Source: Mixophyes australis (taxonomy: Eukaryota > Chordata > Amphibia > Anura > Limnodynastidae). Taken from it: 64,000 nt of DNA. Every line of letters starts with the position of its first letter. Positions within the stretch are counted from its first letter, which is position 1. Location of the stretch: the NCBI GenBank assembly GCA_036250195.1, contig JAVHZZ010000006.1, positions 183,717,350-183,781,349 of the forward strand, read 5' to 3'. The notes below the pieces were generated by a model, which made no database searches, had not been told where the DNA came from, and worked only from the letters and a program-made list of their open reading frames with translations. The translations under genes and the position numbers were made by a program. Below, in pieces: positions 11,607 through 21,229 of this stretch.

Positions 11607-11875
11607 AGTGGTACAACTTGCTAGAGGCAGACCACTGATCCCTGTTTCCTGTATCACCTGTTCCAGCATCCTCTCACATAGCAGTGGTACAACTTGCTAT
11701 CGCAGACCACTGACTACCCGGATACCTCCACTTGGATTCCATTCCTTCACTCAGACAGCGGTACAACTTGCTATCCGCAGACCGCTGACTCTCATCACCT
11801 CCTCGTTTCTGTTGGACATTCCTCCTCACTATAGCAGTGGTACAACTTGCTATCGCAGACCACTGACTACCTTCA
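11607..11875 (+). repeat. About 75-80-bp tandem array inside the LTR, 4 copies
   Basis: Blocks with GTGGTACAACTTGCTAT followed by GCAGACCACTGAC recur about every 75-80 bp. Within each unit CAGTGG and CCACTG are inverted, so each unit can form a stem. It lies in the 3' half of the same LTR. Confidence 0.85.
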
Positions 11876-12080
11876 CGTGCCCTTGTCCATACAGTTCCTC
11901 GTGTATTATTACCTCCATATTACCAGTGCTGCTAGTCATAGACTTTCCCGAGCATCTCATCATCTACCATTTCCTGTTCCGTGATCACCCTGCTACCAGA
12001 GTACCCTATTACCATCTACATTGCTCTGGTAAGCCTACCACCTGGTGATCCCTGGGTAAAGACTCCTAGTGCCCGTGACA

Positions 12081-12491
12081 GACATCAAGTGGTGGTCCAC
12101 CATCTTGTGAGCGACAGTGAGTAACAATTATTAACCAGGGTATCCTAGCCTCTGTAGGGAGATTTCTACCACACTCTCCAAAGGGCATCTTTATTTATCA
12201 TTCACTGGGTCAGATTGCCAGCTTTCAAACTGTCACAATCACTAACATTAGGCTCTGCTCCTCTCCTCCCTTGTAGTTTCTGGGGGGTTTGGGTCAGAGA
12301 GCTCCACAGCAGCTACATCTCAGCCTGGAGTTAATAGTTGGCAACACTTCCTACAGAGGACAATAACTGCAGATTACTCAAAGGGGTTGCTTGTGCCAAA
12401 GCACTGCTAAGTCCTGATCACAGTATTTTTAACTAGGACATAACTTGCTGTTCACACTGAACTGACATTATCTTCTAATTGTACTACCACC
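12081..12491. other. No gene recognised
   Basis: About 400 bp between the solo LTR and the Tc1 element. No transposon ends or coding frame were recognised beyond the LTR target duplication. Confidence 0.5.
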
Positions 12492-12493
12492 TA

Positions 12494-13099
12494 CAGTCAT
12501 GGCCAAAAGTTTTGAGAGTGAAACAAATATTGGTTTTCACAAAGTAGGCTGCTTCAGTGTTTTTAGACCTTTTTGTCAGATGTTGCTATGGTATCATGAA
12601 GTAAAATTACAAGCCTTTCATAAGCGTCAAAGGCTTTTATTGACAATTACATTAAGTTTATGCAAAGAGTCAATATTTGCAGTGTTTACCCTTGCATGCT
12701 ATCAATCAACTTCTAGGCAACATACTGACTGATGGCCGCCCATTCTTGCCTAATCAATGCTTGGAGCTTGTCAGAATTTGTGGTTTTTTTTTGTCCACCT
12801 GCCTCTTGAGGATTGACCACAAGTTCTCAATGAGATTAGGATCTGGGAAGTTTCCTGGCCATGGACCCAAAATTTTGATGTTTTGATACCCGAGCCACTT
12901 AATTATCACTTTTGCCATATGGCAAGGTGCTTCATCATGCTGGAAAAGGCATTGATCATAACCAAAATGTTCTTGGATGGATGGGAGAAGTTGCTCTTGG
13001 AAGATGTTATGGTAACATTTATTCATGGCTGTGTTCATAGGCAAAATTAGGCAAAGGCAATTTTTCTTGTGCCATCCTCAAAACTTTTGGCCATGACTG
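12494..13099 (-). mobile_element. Tc1/mariner element, internally deleted
   Basis: The 606-bp element has near-identical inverted ends (CAGTCATGGCCAAAAGTTTT and its complement). It is bounded by TA on both sides (12492-12493 and 13100-13101), the Tc1/mariner target. The length is less than half that of an autonomous Tc1 element. The 5' half of the transposase gene is gone, so it can only be moved in trans. Confidence 0.9.
12754..13044 (-). pseudogene. Tc1-like transposase C-terminal fragment
   Basis: The 96-codon minus-strand frame covers the end of the DDE transposase. LFQHDEAPCHMAKV carries the second catalytic Asp, and about 35 residues later PDPNLIENLWSIL carries the catalytic Glu. The N-terminal paired-like DNA-binding domain and first Asp are missing. 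Downstream of the stop, codons for the usual C-terminus survive in other frames (LIDSMQGKHCKY-like). Confidence 0.85.
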
Positions 13100-13316
13100 T
13101 AGTGATGAACAATGGTATCACATCCAACACAACTGTTTCAGAGTTGAGTCAATTGTTGCAGCTAAGTAATAAAGGTTGCATTGCTTTCTTTTCCATCTGA
13201 GAACCCCAAATAACATATTCGGGAGTGCCCCGCTGCCTAACTATAAACAGTTGCTCACTTTGCACACATTTGTCTATCATACAGACTGTCTACTGCGCTC
13301 CCTTTATCTCCTAGGG

Positions 13317-13324
13317 ATATATAT

Positions 13325-13370
<46 letters not shown>
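13317..13370. repeat. TA microsatellite
   Basis: About 25 uninterrupted TA units after a GATATATATAGATA lead-in. Confidence 0.95.
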
Positions 13371-13371
<1 letters not shown>

Positions 13372-13387
13372 CCTATATTCAAAACCA

Positions 13388-13600
13388 CAAAACCAAAATT
13401 AAAACACGGGGGTCAGTGAGCATCTGTAGTGTTTACAGGATTTGCAAACACCTTTATCGGGACTAGCAGCTGAAGATTAAGTGGTATATATATATATATA
13501 TATACATATATCACTTAATCTTCAGCTGCTAGTCCCGATAAAGGTGTTTGCAATTCCCTTAAACACTAGAGATGTTCACTGACCCCGTGTTTTGGTTTTG
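13388..13600. repeat. Large inverted repeat (arms about 90 bp) around a TA core
   Basis: The left arm (about 13388-13482) and right arm (about 13512-13600) are near-exact reverse complements. GACTAGCAGCTGAAGATTAA faces its complement across a TA-rich spacer of about 30 bp. The outer part of each arm contains the 5' end of the hAT-like element that starts at 13567, so the arms include both target flank and transposon end. Confidence 0.9.
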
Positions 13601-13989
13601 GATCTGTATTAACTTCGTGTTTTGGTTTTGGTTTTTTGTTCCTACATTATTGTTAACTAGAGATCCTCACTGACTCCTGTGTTTTGGTTTTGGTTTTGGT
13701 TTTGGATCTGGATTACCGTGGTGTTTTGGTTTTGCCAAACCGCCCTTTCGTGTTTTGGTTTTGTTTGGTTTAGTTGTGCAATTTTGTTTAAAAATCAATG
13801 TTTTTGGGCATAAAATAACCTAATTTAGTGCTCCACCTGTTTCTTGGATAAGTAAGGTAATTCTAGAGCTAATAAATTAGGAAGAAAACAGTTTAATCCC
13901 TGGTAGGCCATCCTTAATTCTGCACACAAACCTGATTGTCTTCCTCTCCATCTTAGCCTATTGGCAATGCAGCCATCGTCTTTAGGTGG

Positions 13990-14595
13990 ATATTACACCC
14001 TACACTTATAGTTAAATATATAGAGAAATGGACAAAGGCAGTTTGGTTTCTGTCTCTATAGGCCCCCCCCTCCACTTGTAGTTAAATAGAAAAAAAGCAG
14101 CCTGCATAGACTGAACAATATAAATAATAAATGGACCAAGGTAGTTTGGTGGCTGTCTATGACCCCCCCCCCCCCCACCCTCCACTTGTAGTTGAATAGA
14201 AAAAAAAGCAGCCTGCATAGACTGAACAATATAAAAATAAATGGACCAAGGTAGTTTGGTGGCTGTCTATGACCCCCCCCCCCCCCGCCCTCCACTTGTA
14301 GTTGAATAGAAAAAAAGCAGCCTGCATAGACTGAACAATATAAAAAATAAATGGACCAAGGTAGTTTGGTGGCTGTCTATGACCCCCCCACTGCCCTCCA
14401 TTTGTAGTTGAATAGAAAAAAAAGCAGCCTGCATAGACTGTAGAGTTAGAATATAAAAAGAAATGGACAAAGGCAGTTTGGTATCTGTCTGCATCAGATC
14501 CCCTCTCCACTAGGAGTAAAATAGAAAACTATTCAGCCGTTATATAATCTAGAATATAAATAGAAATCGAGAAAGGCAATTTGGTATCTGTCTGC
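13990..14595 (-). repeat. About 110-bp tandem array, 6 copies, derived from the ORF 3' end
   Basis: The block AGTTTGGTGGCTGTCTATGAC or variants recurs at about 14038, 14141, 14251, 14361, 14474 and 14576, spacing 102-113 bp. It has long poly-C tracts and CAGCCTGCATAGACTG blocks. On the minus strand each unit encodes a copy of the DADRYQ-AF-HF-LYS segment at the C-terminus of the adjacent ORF. Open frames at 14012-14510 are products of this array. Confidence 0.9.
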
Positions 14596-15282
14596 ATCAT
14601 AATCATCAACATCATCATTAGCGCCCTTGTCGCCTACACAAATCCCCCCCTCATCCTCTTCTAATTCCAAAGTGGCATCCTCAATTTGTGTATCGCCGGC
14701 TACACTCGGGCTGTTCAGGCACACATCAGCAGAACTGCTGAAAGGACCCTTCTTTATGGGTACACTAACAGAATGCTCACAATTACACATACCACTGGTG
14801 GATGGACTCTCCACAGGGATTGGTGTCATTTCTGATTCAGAGCATACATTATCCTCTAATGCCTTACTGTTTTCTTGCAGCTTGGCTTTCCCGCGTAACA
14901 GTAGGTGTGCACCACTTTTAGACTCCAAATGACTTGGCCTTGCTACCTCATGAGTGACCTTACAAGAAGAAGGCTCAGTAATATTTTTAGATCTGGCAGT
15001 AATAGAGAAAGGCGAAGGCCTCATTCTTCCTTTGCCACTGCGTGTGTAGAATGGCATGTTGGCAAAAAAAAATTTAGCGGCAGTAAACTTTTCCTCAGCT
15101 ACACTTCTTTTTCGCTTCAACACTCTACATATTTTTTGGGTGTGTGTTTTTTTTCCTGATTTAAAAAGACTATGTACTTTTACATTGGCTTTACCAAATG
15201 ACGTACTGGGAACACTACCATCAGGACTGGTGCCAGCACCTGCTTGCTGATTATGCTCATATGTGGACTGCTTTGAATCCAT
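14533..15282 (-). CDS. Uncharacterised Ser-rich 249-aa protein of the hAT-like element
   Basis: The 249-codon frame begins MDSKQSTYEHNQQAGAGTS and is intact to the stop. It is Ser/Thr-rich with a Lys/Arg-rich segment (residues about 42-62) and an acidic run (EEDEG and DDVDDYDAD, about 210-230). It ends in DADRYQIAFLDFYLYSRLYNG. I see no zinc finger, signal peptide, membrane segment or catalytic motif. It resembles the N-terminal, low-complexity part of predicted frog transposon proteins, which is memory rather than a search result. The start is the first ATG of the frame, just inside the flanking tandem array. It may be the first exon of a transposase whose remainder is missing. Whether it is expressed is unknown. 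Confidence 0.5.
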   Translation of the reverse strand: MDSKQSTYEHNQQAGAGTSPDGSVPSTSFGKANVKVHSLFKSGKKTHTQKICRVLKRKRSVAEEKFTAAKFFFANMPFYTRSGKGRMRPSPFSITARSKNITEPSSCKVTHEVARPSHLESKSGAHLLLRGKAKLQENSKALEDNVCSESEMTPIPVESPSTSGMCNCEHSVSVPIKKGPFSSSADVCLNSPSVAGDTQIEDATLELEEDEGGICVGDKGANDDVDDYDADRYQIAFLDFYLYSRLYNG

Positions 15283-15290
15283 TTTAATGG

Positions 15291-15745
15291 CCCCAAATCA
15301 CTTGTAGTGCAAAAGATTGTCTTATATAGATACTGCTGACAAATATGATTTTTTTTTGACAGCCAGAAAAATTAGTGTAAAACACTGGGGAATATTGGAC
15401 ACCCCAAATCACTTGTAGTGCAAAAGATTGTCTTATATAGATACTGCTGACAAATATGAATTTTTTTGACAGCCAGAAAAATTAGTGTAAAACACTGGGG
15501 AATACTGGTCACCCCAAATCACTTGTAGTGCAAAAGATTGTCTTATATAGATACTGCTGACAAATATGACTTTTTTTGACAGCCAGAAAAATTAGTGTAA
15601 AACACTGTGAAATATTGGACACCCCAAATCACTTGTAGTGCAAACAAATTTTAGAAATACTGCTGACAAATATGACTTTTGACAGCCAGAAAAATTAGTC
15701 TAAAACACTGTGGAATATGGGAGACCTCAAAGCACTTGTAGTGCA
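15291..15745. repeat. About 110-bp tandem array, 4-5 copies
   Basis: The motif CCAAATCACTTGTAGTGCAAA recurs with its ACTTG at about 15300, 15411, 15521, 15631 and 15734. Each unit also has GATACTGCTGACAAATATGA and GACAGCCAGAAAAATTAGT. It lies immediately upstream of the ORF start on the minus strand, so it could act as a subterminal or promoter repeat of the element. Confidence 0.9.
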
Positions 15746-16424
15746 AACAAATTGAATAATAAGCCTCCTCTATCCTCCTGTCTTGCTGCTCTAACAATTG
15801 CAAATAGAATTTGATTTAATAATAGAATTTAATAGGTTCGAAATTAAAGAATAATAGAAAGAATAAGGTGTACAGTTATTGCTCTGTCCCTGCGCTAATA
15901 CAGCCTCTGACCTAACCCTGCTCTCGGCTGGTATTTATGCTTTTCAAATCTCACGAGAACCGAGCTCAGAAATACGAATATGTCACAATGACGTTTTGCC
16001 TCGATTTCGATTCCGAATGGGCGGGAGAGTACTCGGATAGGCGAAATTCGGATGGATTCGGATCTCGGGGAACCGAGCCCGCCCATCTCTATTATTAACC
16101 TCAAAAACATTATTTTCCAGTCGTTTCTAGTCAATTTTTGTCAAGTGACAAGAACACCGCTACCCCTCTTCTGTGCGAGCAATGGCACTGAGCAATGTCA
16201 CTTGAAAATGGAGAGTGACCAGAATGCTGCTACCCCTCCTGTTTCTGTGTGAGCAATGGGGCTGGGCCTTCTGGGGAGGGAGGTACTTATGGAATCCAAA
16301 GCCTGCGAGATCCGACAACGCAATGATGATGTTTTGCTTCGATTCAGATCTGAGAAAGCTGGCGATGTTAGGGGGGGGGGGCTCGGTTTTCGGAAAACTG
16401 AGCCTGAGCATCTCTATTAAAAAC

Positions 16425-17523
16425 CAACCATAGTAAAAAAAAAACAAAGTTGCTCATGCTGTCCATCGTGCTAAGAACATCACATACTTTGCTTTAATCT
16501 ATTGAACAAGACCAAAAAAGTTTTTAAAAATTTTTATTTAAAAAAAAAGTCAATGAAATGAAATTAGGCATTGTCAATGCTCCTCTATTTTCTTTTATCT
16601 CCAAGGCAGATGTTGGATGTAGCCCTCCACATCTGGCTCCGTGTGGCCCAGAGCTCCAGGAACAGAGACAGGTGTTGAGGCCTCTGCTTCCTCATGCTCA
16701 GGATTAGCAGAGCCAGATACATGGCTGTGCCCTGGGGTTTTGGGTACCATGCAATTGAGTAGGGCCATAAGTGTTTTGCCAACCAGCCCTATTGTTTCCA
16801 TCTGCACATAATGGAGTGCCTACTGACCCTTCATCTCATGCAGGGTTTGATGGATTGCATACAAGAGGGCTTTGGCTTTCATATTACATTTCTTCCAGGA
16901 AGTGCATGAATGGAGAATGTGCAGGTCCAGCAGAAGGAGGAGTGGTTGGTGTCTCTTGTGGCTCATCCTCACATTGCAGGTGGTTGCTCTTAAAGTAGGT
17001 AAATCAGAGAATTGTTTTTTCATTTGTTTGGTCACATATTTTAATTTATCTTGTTAATCCTTAAAAAGAAAAACAAATATAAACGAGAGACTTATTTTGT
17101 GTTGAAATGTAATTTTTCTACAATTCAATAATCTAGAGAAATCCTTTTTTAACAAACATAATATACTGGCTCTGATCATTATTCTGTGAAATTCATCCCT
17201 GCAATCTGTGTTTAAAGTATGTTCATCCATGCTACTACTACTCTGATCATTATTCTGTGAAATTCATCCCTGCAATCTGTGTTTAAAGTATGTTATAGGA
17301 AACTGTTATCTGTTAAACTTAGGTTGGCACAGTCTTTTATTGCAGCCTAATTTATGATAGGTATCTGGCCTCCTCTATCCTATCCCACAAATGTTTTCTT
17401 TTCCTTTGATTAGCTGACCAATTAGCACATCTGTAGTGTATTCCTAAATTAGACTGACTACATCTTAGCTTCATTTTATGGGGAGACGTATATGGGCTTA
17501 GACGTGTGTGATTTCTGCACTAA
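16425..17523. other. Unassigned sequence upstream of the L2 LINE
   Basis: Short minus-strand frames at 16585-17035 (for example MSHKRHQPLLLLLDLHILHS) are unassigned and may be transposon-derived. A 54-bp direct duplication is at 17170-17223 and 17241-17294 (CTCTGATCATTATTCTGTG...), period 71 bp. The L2 5' end could begin anywhere after about 17300. Confidence 0.4.
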
Positions 17524-20500
17524 GTGGACGAAAATGCACAGTTAGACAACACAGTTGGACAAACATTGGACTTGATTTTACTCCCAGCAATAAGCCGCAT
17601 CTGCACCAGCCTATCTCTGCATTACTTGTCTATTTATATGGACGACTGCAAAGAGGTAATTCTTAAAATACCCTTGCTTTTTGCTTTTACCCCTTTTATC
17701 ACAATGTTTCACAAATTGCTTTTGTTAGTCTCATTTCATGGCATGATCTTTATGATTGTGTCATCTTTCACCCCTCCACCAACACACAAACTTGTTCATA
17801 TTGCACCTGCATTACTCCACTCACCTCTATTTAACACCCATGAACTGTTGTCCTATTTATTATCTCTAACAAGTACAGCCTCCACCTGTCGCCAGAAAAT
17901 AAAAGGCCACACATCTTACAATCCCCTTGCCTATCTTTCTTTCACTCTGCTTCTATTAGCTGGTGATATATCACCTAATCCAGGTCCCCCACACTCCTCA
18001 CACACACATACATCTGAGCACTACCATTCTATAGCAAACCTCAAACACATCACCTGTCTCCCCTCTCTTTCAAAGTCCTTTAAATGTACCCTTTGGAATG
18101 CACGCTCTGTTTGTAACAAACTTACCTCTGTTCATGATCTCTTCCTCTCAAAAAACCTCAACCTTTTGGCAATAACAGAAACATGGCTCATGCAATCAGA
18201 CACTGCCTCACCTGCAGCCCTTTCACATGGTGGCCTCCATCTCACCCACACCTCCAGACCTGAAGGCAGACAAGGAGGTGGGGTTGGACTACTTCTCTTC
18301 CCACAGTGCACATACACAGTTCTACCAAATGTCCCATCAATCACGTTCACATCTTTTGAAGTACATTCTATTAGCATCTTTAATCCATTCTCCCTACGTG
18401 TTGCGGTGATCTATCGTCCCCCTGGAGCACACCAACAATTTATTGAGGATTTCTCTGCATGGCTCCCTCACTTCTTATCTTCAGACATCCCCACCATCAT
18501 CATGGGTGACTTCAACATCCCCATTGATAACCAACCTTCCAAAGCTGCATCCAAACTACTCTCTCTAACATCCTCACTTGACCTCTCCCAGTGGATTGAA
18601 TCATCTACTCATAAGGATGGCCACTGCCTTGATCTTGTTTTCTCTAGACTATGCTCAGTTTCTAATTTTATTAATACACCCTTCCCCCTCTCGGATCATC
18701 ACCTTATCAGCTACACTCTCACCCCCACTGCTCTAACCTCTCTACTGTCTAACTCAACCAAGCCTCCTCATACTCGTAGAAATCTTAATTCTATTAATCT
18801 TCAACAATTTTCCACCTCTCTCCAACACCTTCTCTCCCCTATCTCTACATTCTCATCCCCTGAGATGGCAGTACCTCATTTCACCTAACCTTAGCAACGG
18901 CCCTTGATCAAGTGGCTCCAGCAACACTACATACTACACGTCGACTTCGATGTCAACCGTGGCACACCAAAGCAACACGAAATCTTCAAAAACTGTCCCG
19001 TAAAGCAGAACGTCACTGGCATAAATCTCGAAGCTCTAATGACTTCTTCACATATACTTCTGTCTACCACTCCTATCGAAATGCTCTGGACACTGCAAAA
19101 CAAACATACTTTCAATCTCTTATCTATGCTCAGGCTTCTAACCCCAAACGCATTTTCAATACATTTAATCATCTTCTCAATCCTCCCACCCCAAACCCTC
19201 CATCTACTATCAGTGCTCAGGATCTTGCTTCCTACTTCAAGGACAAGATTGACAAGATCAGACTAGAAATGGTATCCTCTTCCTCAACAAGCCATCAGCT
19301 CAATTCCTTCCCACTACCCTCTGACACCCTCTCTTCATTTGACCCCACAAATGAAGAGGAAATTTCTACGCTCTTCTTATCTTCCTACTCTACCTCCTGT
19401 CCTCTTGATCCTATCCCCTCGCAAATTGGTAGATCCCTGTCTTCTGTGCTCATTTCACCTCTAACTCAAATCTGTAATCTCTCACTCTCTACTGGCATCT
19501 TTCCATCACTATACAAGCATGCAGTGATTACTCCTATTCTAAAAAACAAAACTCTGACCCAAACTCTCTCTCAAATTACCGTCCCATCTCTCAGCTCCCT
19601 TGCCCCTCCAAGCTTCTAGAGAGGCTTGCCTATACTCGCCTCACACGCTTTCTTTCTGCAAACAACCTGTTGGATCCTCTTCAGTCTGGCTTTCGTTCTC
19701 AACACTCCACAGAGACTGCGCTGACCAAGGTTGTTAATGATCTGATCACTGCTAAGACTGAACGCCATTATTCTCTCCTAATTCTCCTGGATCTCTCGGC
19801 TGCATTTGACACCGTTGACCACTCTCTTCTCATACAAACGCTGCAATCCCTAGGGCTTCAAGACACTGTTCTATCCTGGTTCTCATCCTACCTCTCTAAT
19901 CGCTTTTTCACTGTTAATTTCTCTGGAGCCACCTCTGCTCCGCTTCCCCTATCAGTTGGAGTACCACAAGGCTCGGTGCTAGGTCCTCTGCTGTTCTCTA
20001 TCTATACCGCCTCTCTTGGAAATCTAATAAGTTCCTTTGGCTTTCGGTATCATCTCTATGCGGATGATACCCAAATCTATCTAGCCTCTCCTGATCTCTC
20101 GACATCTGTGTTGTCCCGTGTAACTGACTGTCTTTCTGCCCTATCATCTTGGATGTCCTCTCGTCAACTCAAACTTAATCTTTCTAAAACAGAGTTAATA
20201 ATATTCCCACCCGCCAACAAGAGCATACCTGACATTTCTATCTCTGTTGATAACATGACCATAAATCCCACCCCACAAGCTCGCTGCCTAGGTGTAATCC
20301 TTGATTCACGCCTATCCTTTGTTCCCCACATTGACTCTATATCTAAATCATGTTACATACATCTAAAGAACATTTCCAGAATCCGCACATATCTCACACA
20401 AGACACTGCTAAAACCTTAATTCATGCACTAATCATCTCCCGCATTGACTATTGCAATTCCCTCCTTACTGGTCTTCCCAAAAACAGACTCAAACCCCTA

Positions 20501-20911
20501 AAATCTATTTTGCATGCTGCGGCAAGACTGATTTTCCTTGCAAATAGCTATTCCTCTGTTGAATCACTCTGTATGTCTCTACACTGGCTTCCTGTCTTCT
20601 ACCGAATCCAATATAAAATACTTTTACTAACCTACAAGGCCATCAACAAAGCTGCACCAACATACATCTCCTCTCTTGTCTCAAAATATCTCCCAACTCG
20701 GCAACTCCGTTCTGCAAAAAATCTGCGTCTCTCATCCACCCTCATTACATCCTCCCATTCCCGGTTAAAGGACTTTTTTCGGGCTGCACCCACTCTATGG
20801 AACTCTCTCCCTCGCACAATAAGACTCTCCTCTGGTCTACAAAATTTCAAGCGTTCTCTGAAAACCTACCTATTCAGACAAGCTTATAATATTCCTCAAC
20901 CACCCTCTTAA
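17524..20911 (+). pseudogene. L2 ORF2: APE endonuclease + reverse transcriptase, two frameshifts
   Basis: Three frames join. 17524-18888: a hydrophobic N-terminal region, the GDISPNPGP motif (residues 147-155), then the APE-type endonuclease with LWNARSV (Asn about 192), ITETWL (Glu about 219), IYRPPG, MGDFNIP and LSDHHLIS (about 389-396). After a frameshift near 18880, the frame to about 19555 holds the linker. After a second frameshift near 19555, RT follows with [34 protein letters not shown] and [10 protein letters not shown] (YADD at residues 130-133 of the 19670 frame). The C-terminus has [15 protein letters not shown] and [10 protein letters not shown]. All catalytic motifs survive, but the frameshifts make this copy non-functional. 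Confidence 0.9.
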
Positions 20912-21229
20912 CCTCACTACCTTTAGCCTGTTACACAATTTCACACAAGACAACTACCCCCTGACCAACATTGTTGTGTGACAGGATCATTTAGCTTATG
21001 AGTCACCCTACCTTTGCAGTCTGGCTGGGCCAAGATGCAAAATGTATACTTAACCTCATGTGTCAATCTCCCATTGTCCCATAGATTGTAAGCTTGCGAG
21101 CAGGGCCTTCTCACCTCTTTGTCTGTTTTACCCAGTTCGTTTATTAGTTTATTATGTTTGTCCCCAATTGTAAAGCGTTACGGAATATGTTGGCGCTATA
21201 TAAATAAATGATGATGATGATGATGATGG
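17524..21229 (+). mobile_element. L2-type LINE, near full length for its ORF2
   Basis: It contains endonuclease and reverse transcriptase coding regions in order, followed by about 300 bp of 3' UTR. The end is GTTGGCGCTATATAAATAAATG plus an (ATG)n tail at about 21208-21229, diagnostic of vertebrate L2. It has no poly(A). The 5' boundary is unknown. It is the longest of the L2 copies here. The copy at 41078-42650 is the same subfamily; those at 30493, 32517, 37629 and 62620 are a related subfamily with AAT-type tails. Confidence 0.9.

Larger units (their letters stand above)
10092..12080. mobile_element. 2-kb solo LTR with perfect 5-bp target duplication
   Basis: The 1989-bp block begins TGTCACTCACCGG and ends GCCCGTGACA, so the outer hexamers TGTCAC/GTGACA are inverted. 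It is flanked by GACAT at 10087-10091 and 12081-12085. The start, with a GTCTGCGCATGCGCAG block, is typical of amphibian Gypsy-type LTRs. No primer-binding site, internal region or second LTR is seen. The unusual length is explained by two internal tandem arrays. Open frames inside (10308-12048) come from those repeats and are not genes. Confidence 0.9.
13658..16091 (-). mobile_element. Inner hAT-like element carrying an ORF and two tandem arrays
   Basis: The 2434-bp element starts TAGAGATCCTCACTGAC and ends with the complement of TAGAGATGGGCGGGCTCGG. It is flanked by TTGTTAAC (13650-13657) and TTATTAAC (16092-16099), 7 of 8 matching. Near the 5' end are many GTGTTTTGGTTTTGG runs. It contains an array at 13990-14595, a 249-codon minus-strand ORF and an array at 15291-15745. 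No hAT dimerisation domain or DDE transposase motif is visible, so it looks non-autonomous or partial. Confidence 0.75.
13567..16416. mobile_element. Outer hAT-like element, interrupted by a second hAT-like element
   Basis: Ends are TAGAGATGTTCACTGACC and, inverted, TAGAGATGCTCAGGCTCAG. The flanking octamers are TTAAACAC (13559-13566) and TTAAAAAC (16417-16424), 7 of 8 matching, as for hAT insertions. Only 13567-13649 and 16100-16416 belong to it; the middle is a younger related insertion. The outer element is small (about 400 bp without the insertion) and non-coding. Confidence 0.75.

Noticed and set aside
10308..12048. Open frames with repeated peptides
   Set aside because: They read through the tandem arrays of a solo LTR; no coding family.
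14012..14510. Overlapping minus-strand frames of 68-117 codons
   Set aside because: Repeat-derived frames from the 110-bp array, not separate genes.
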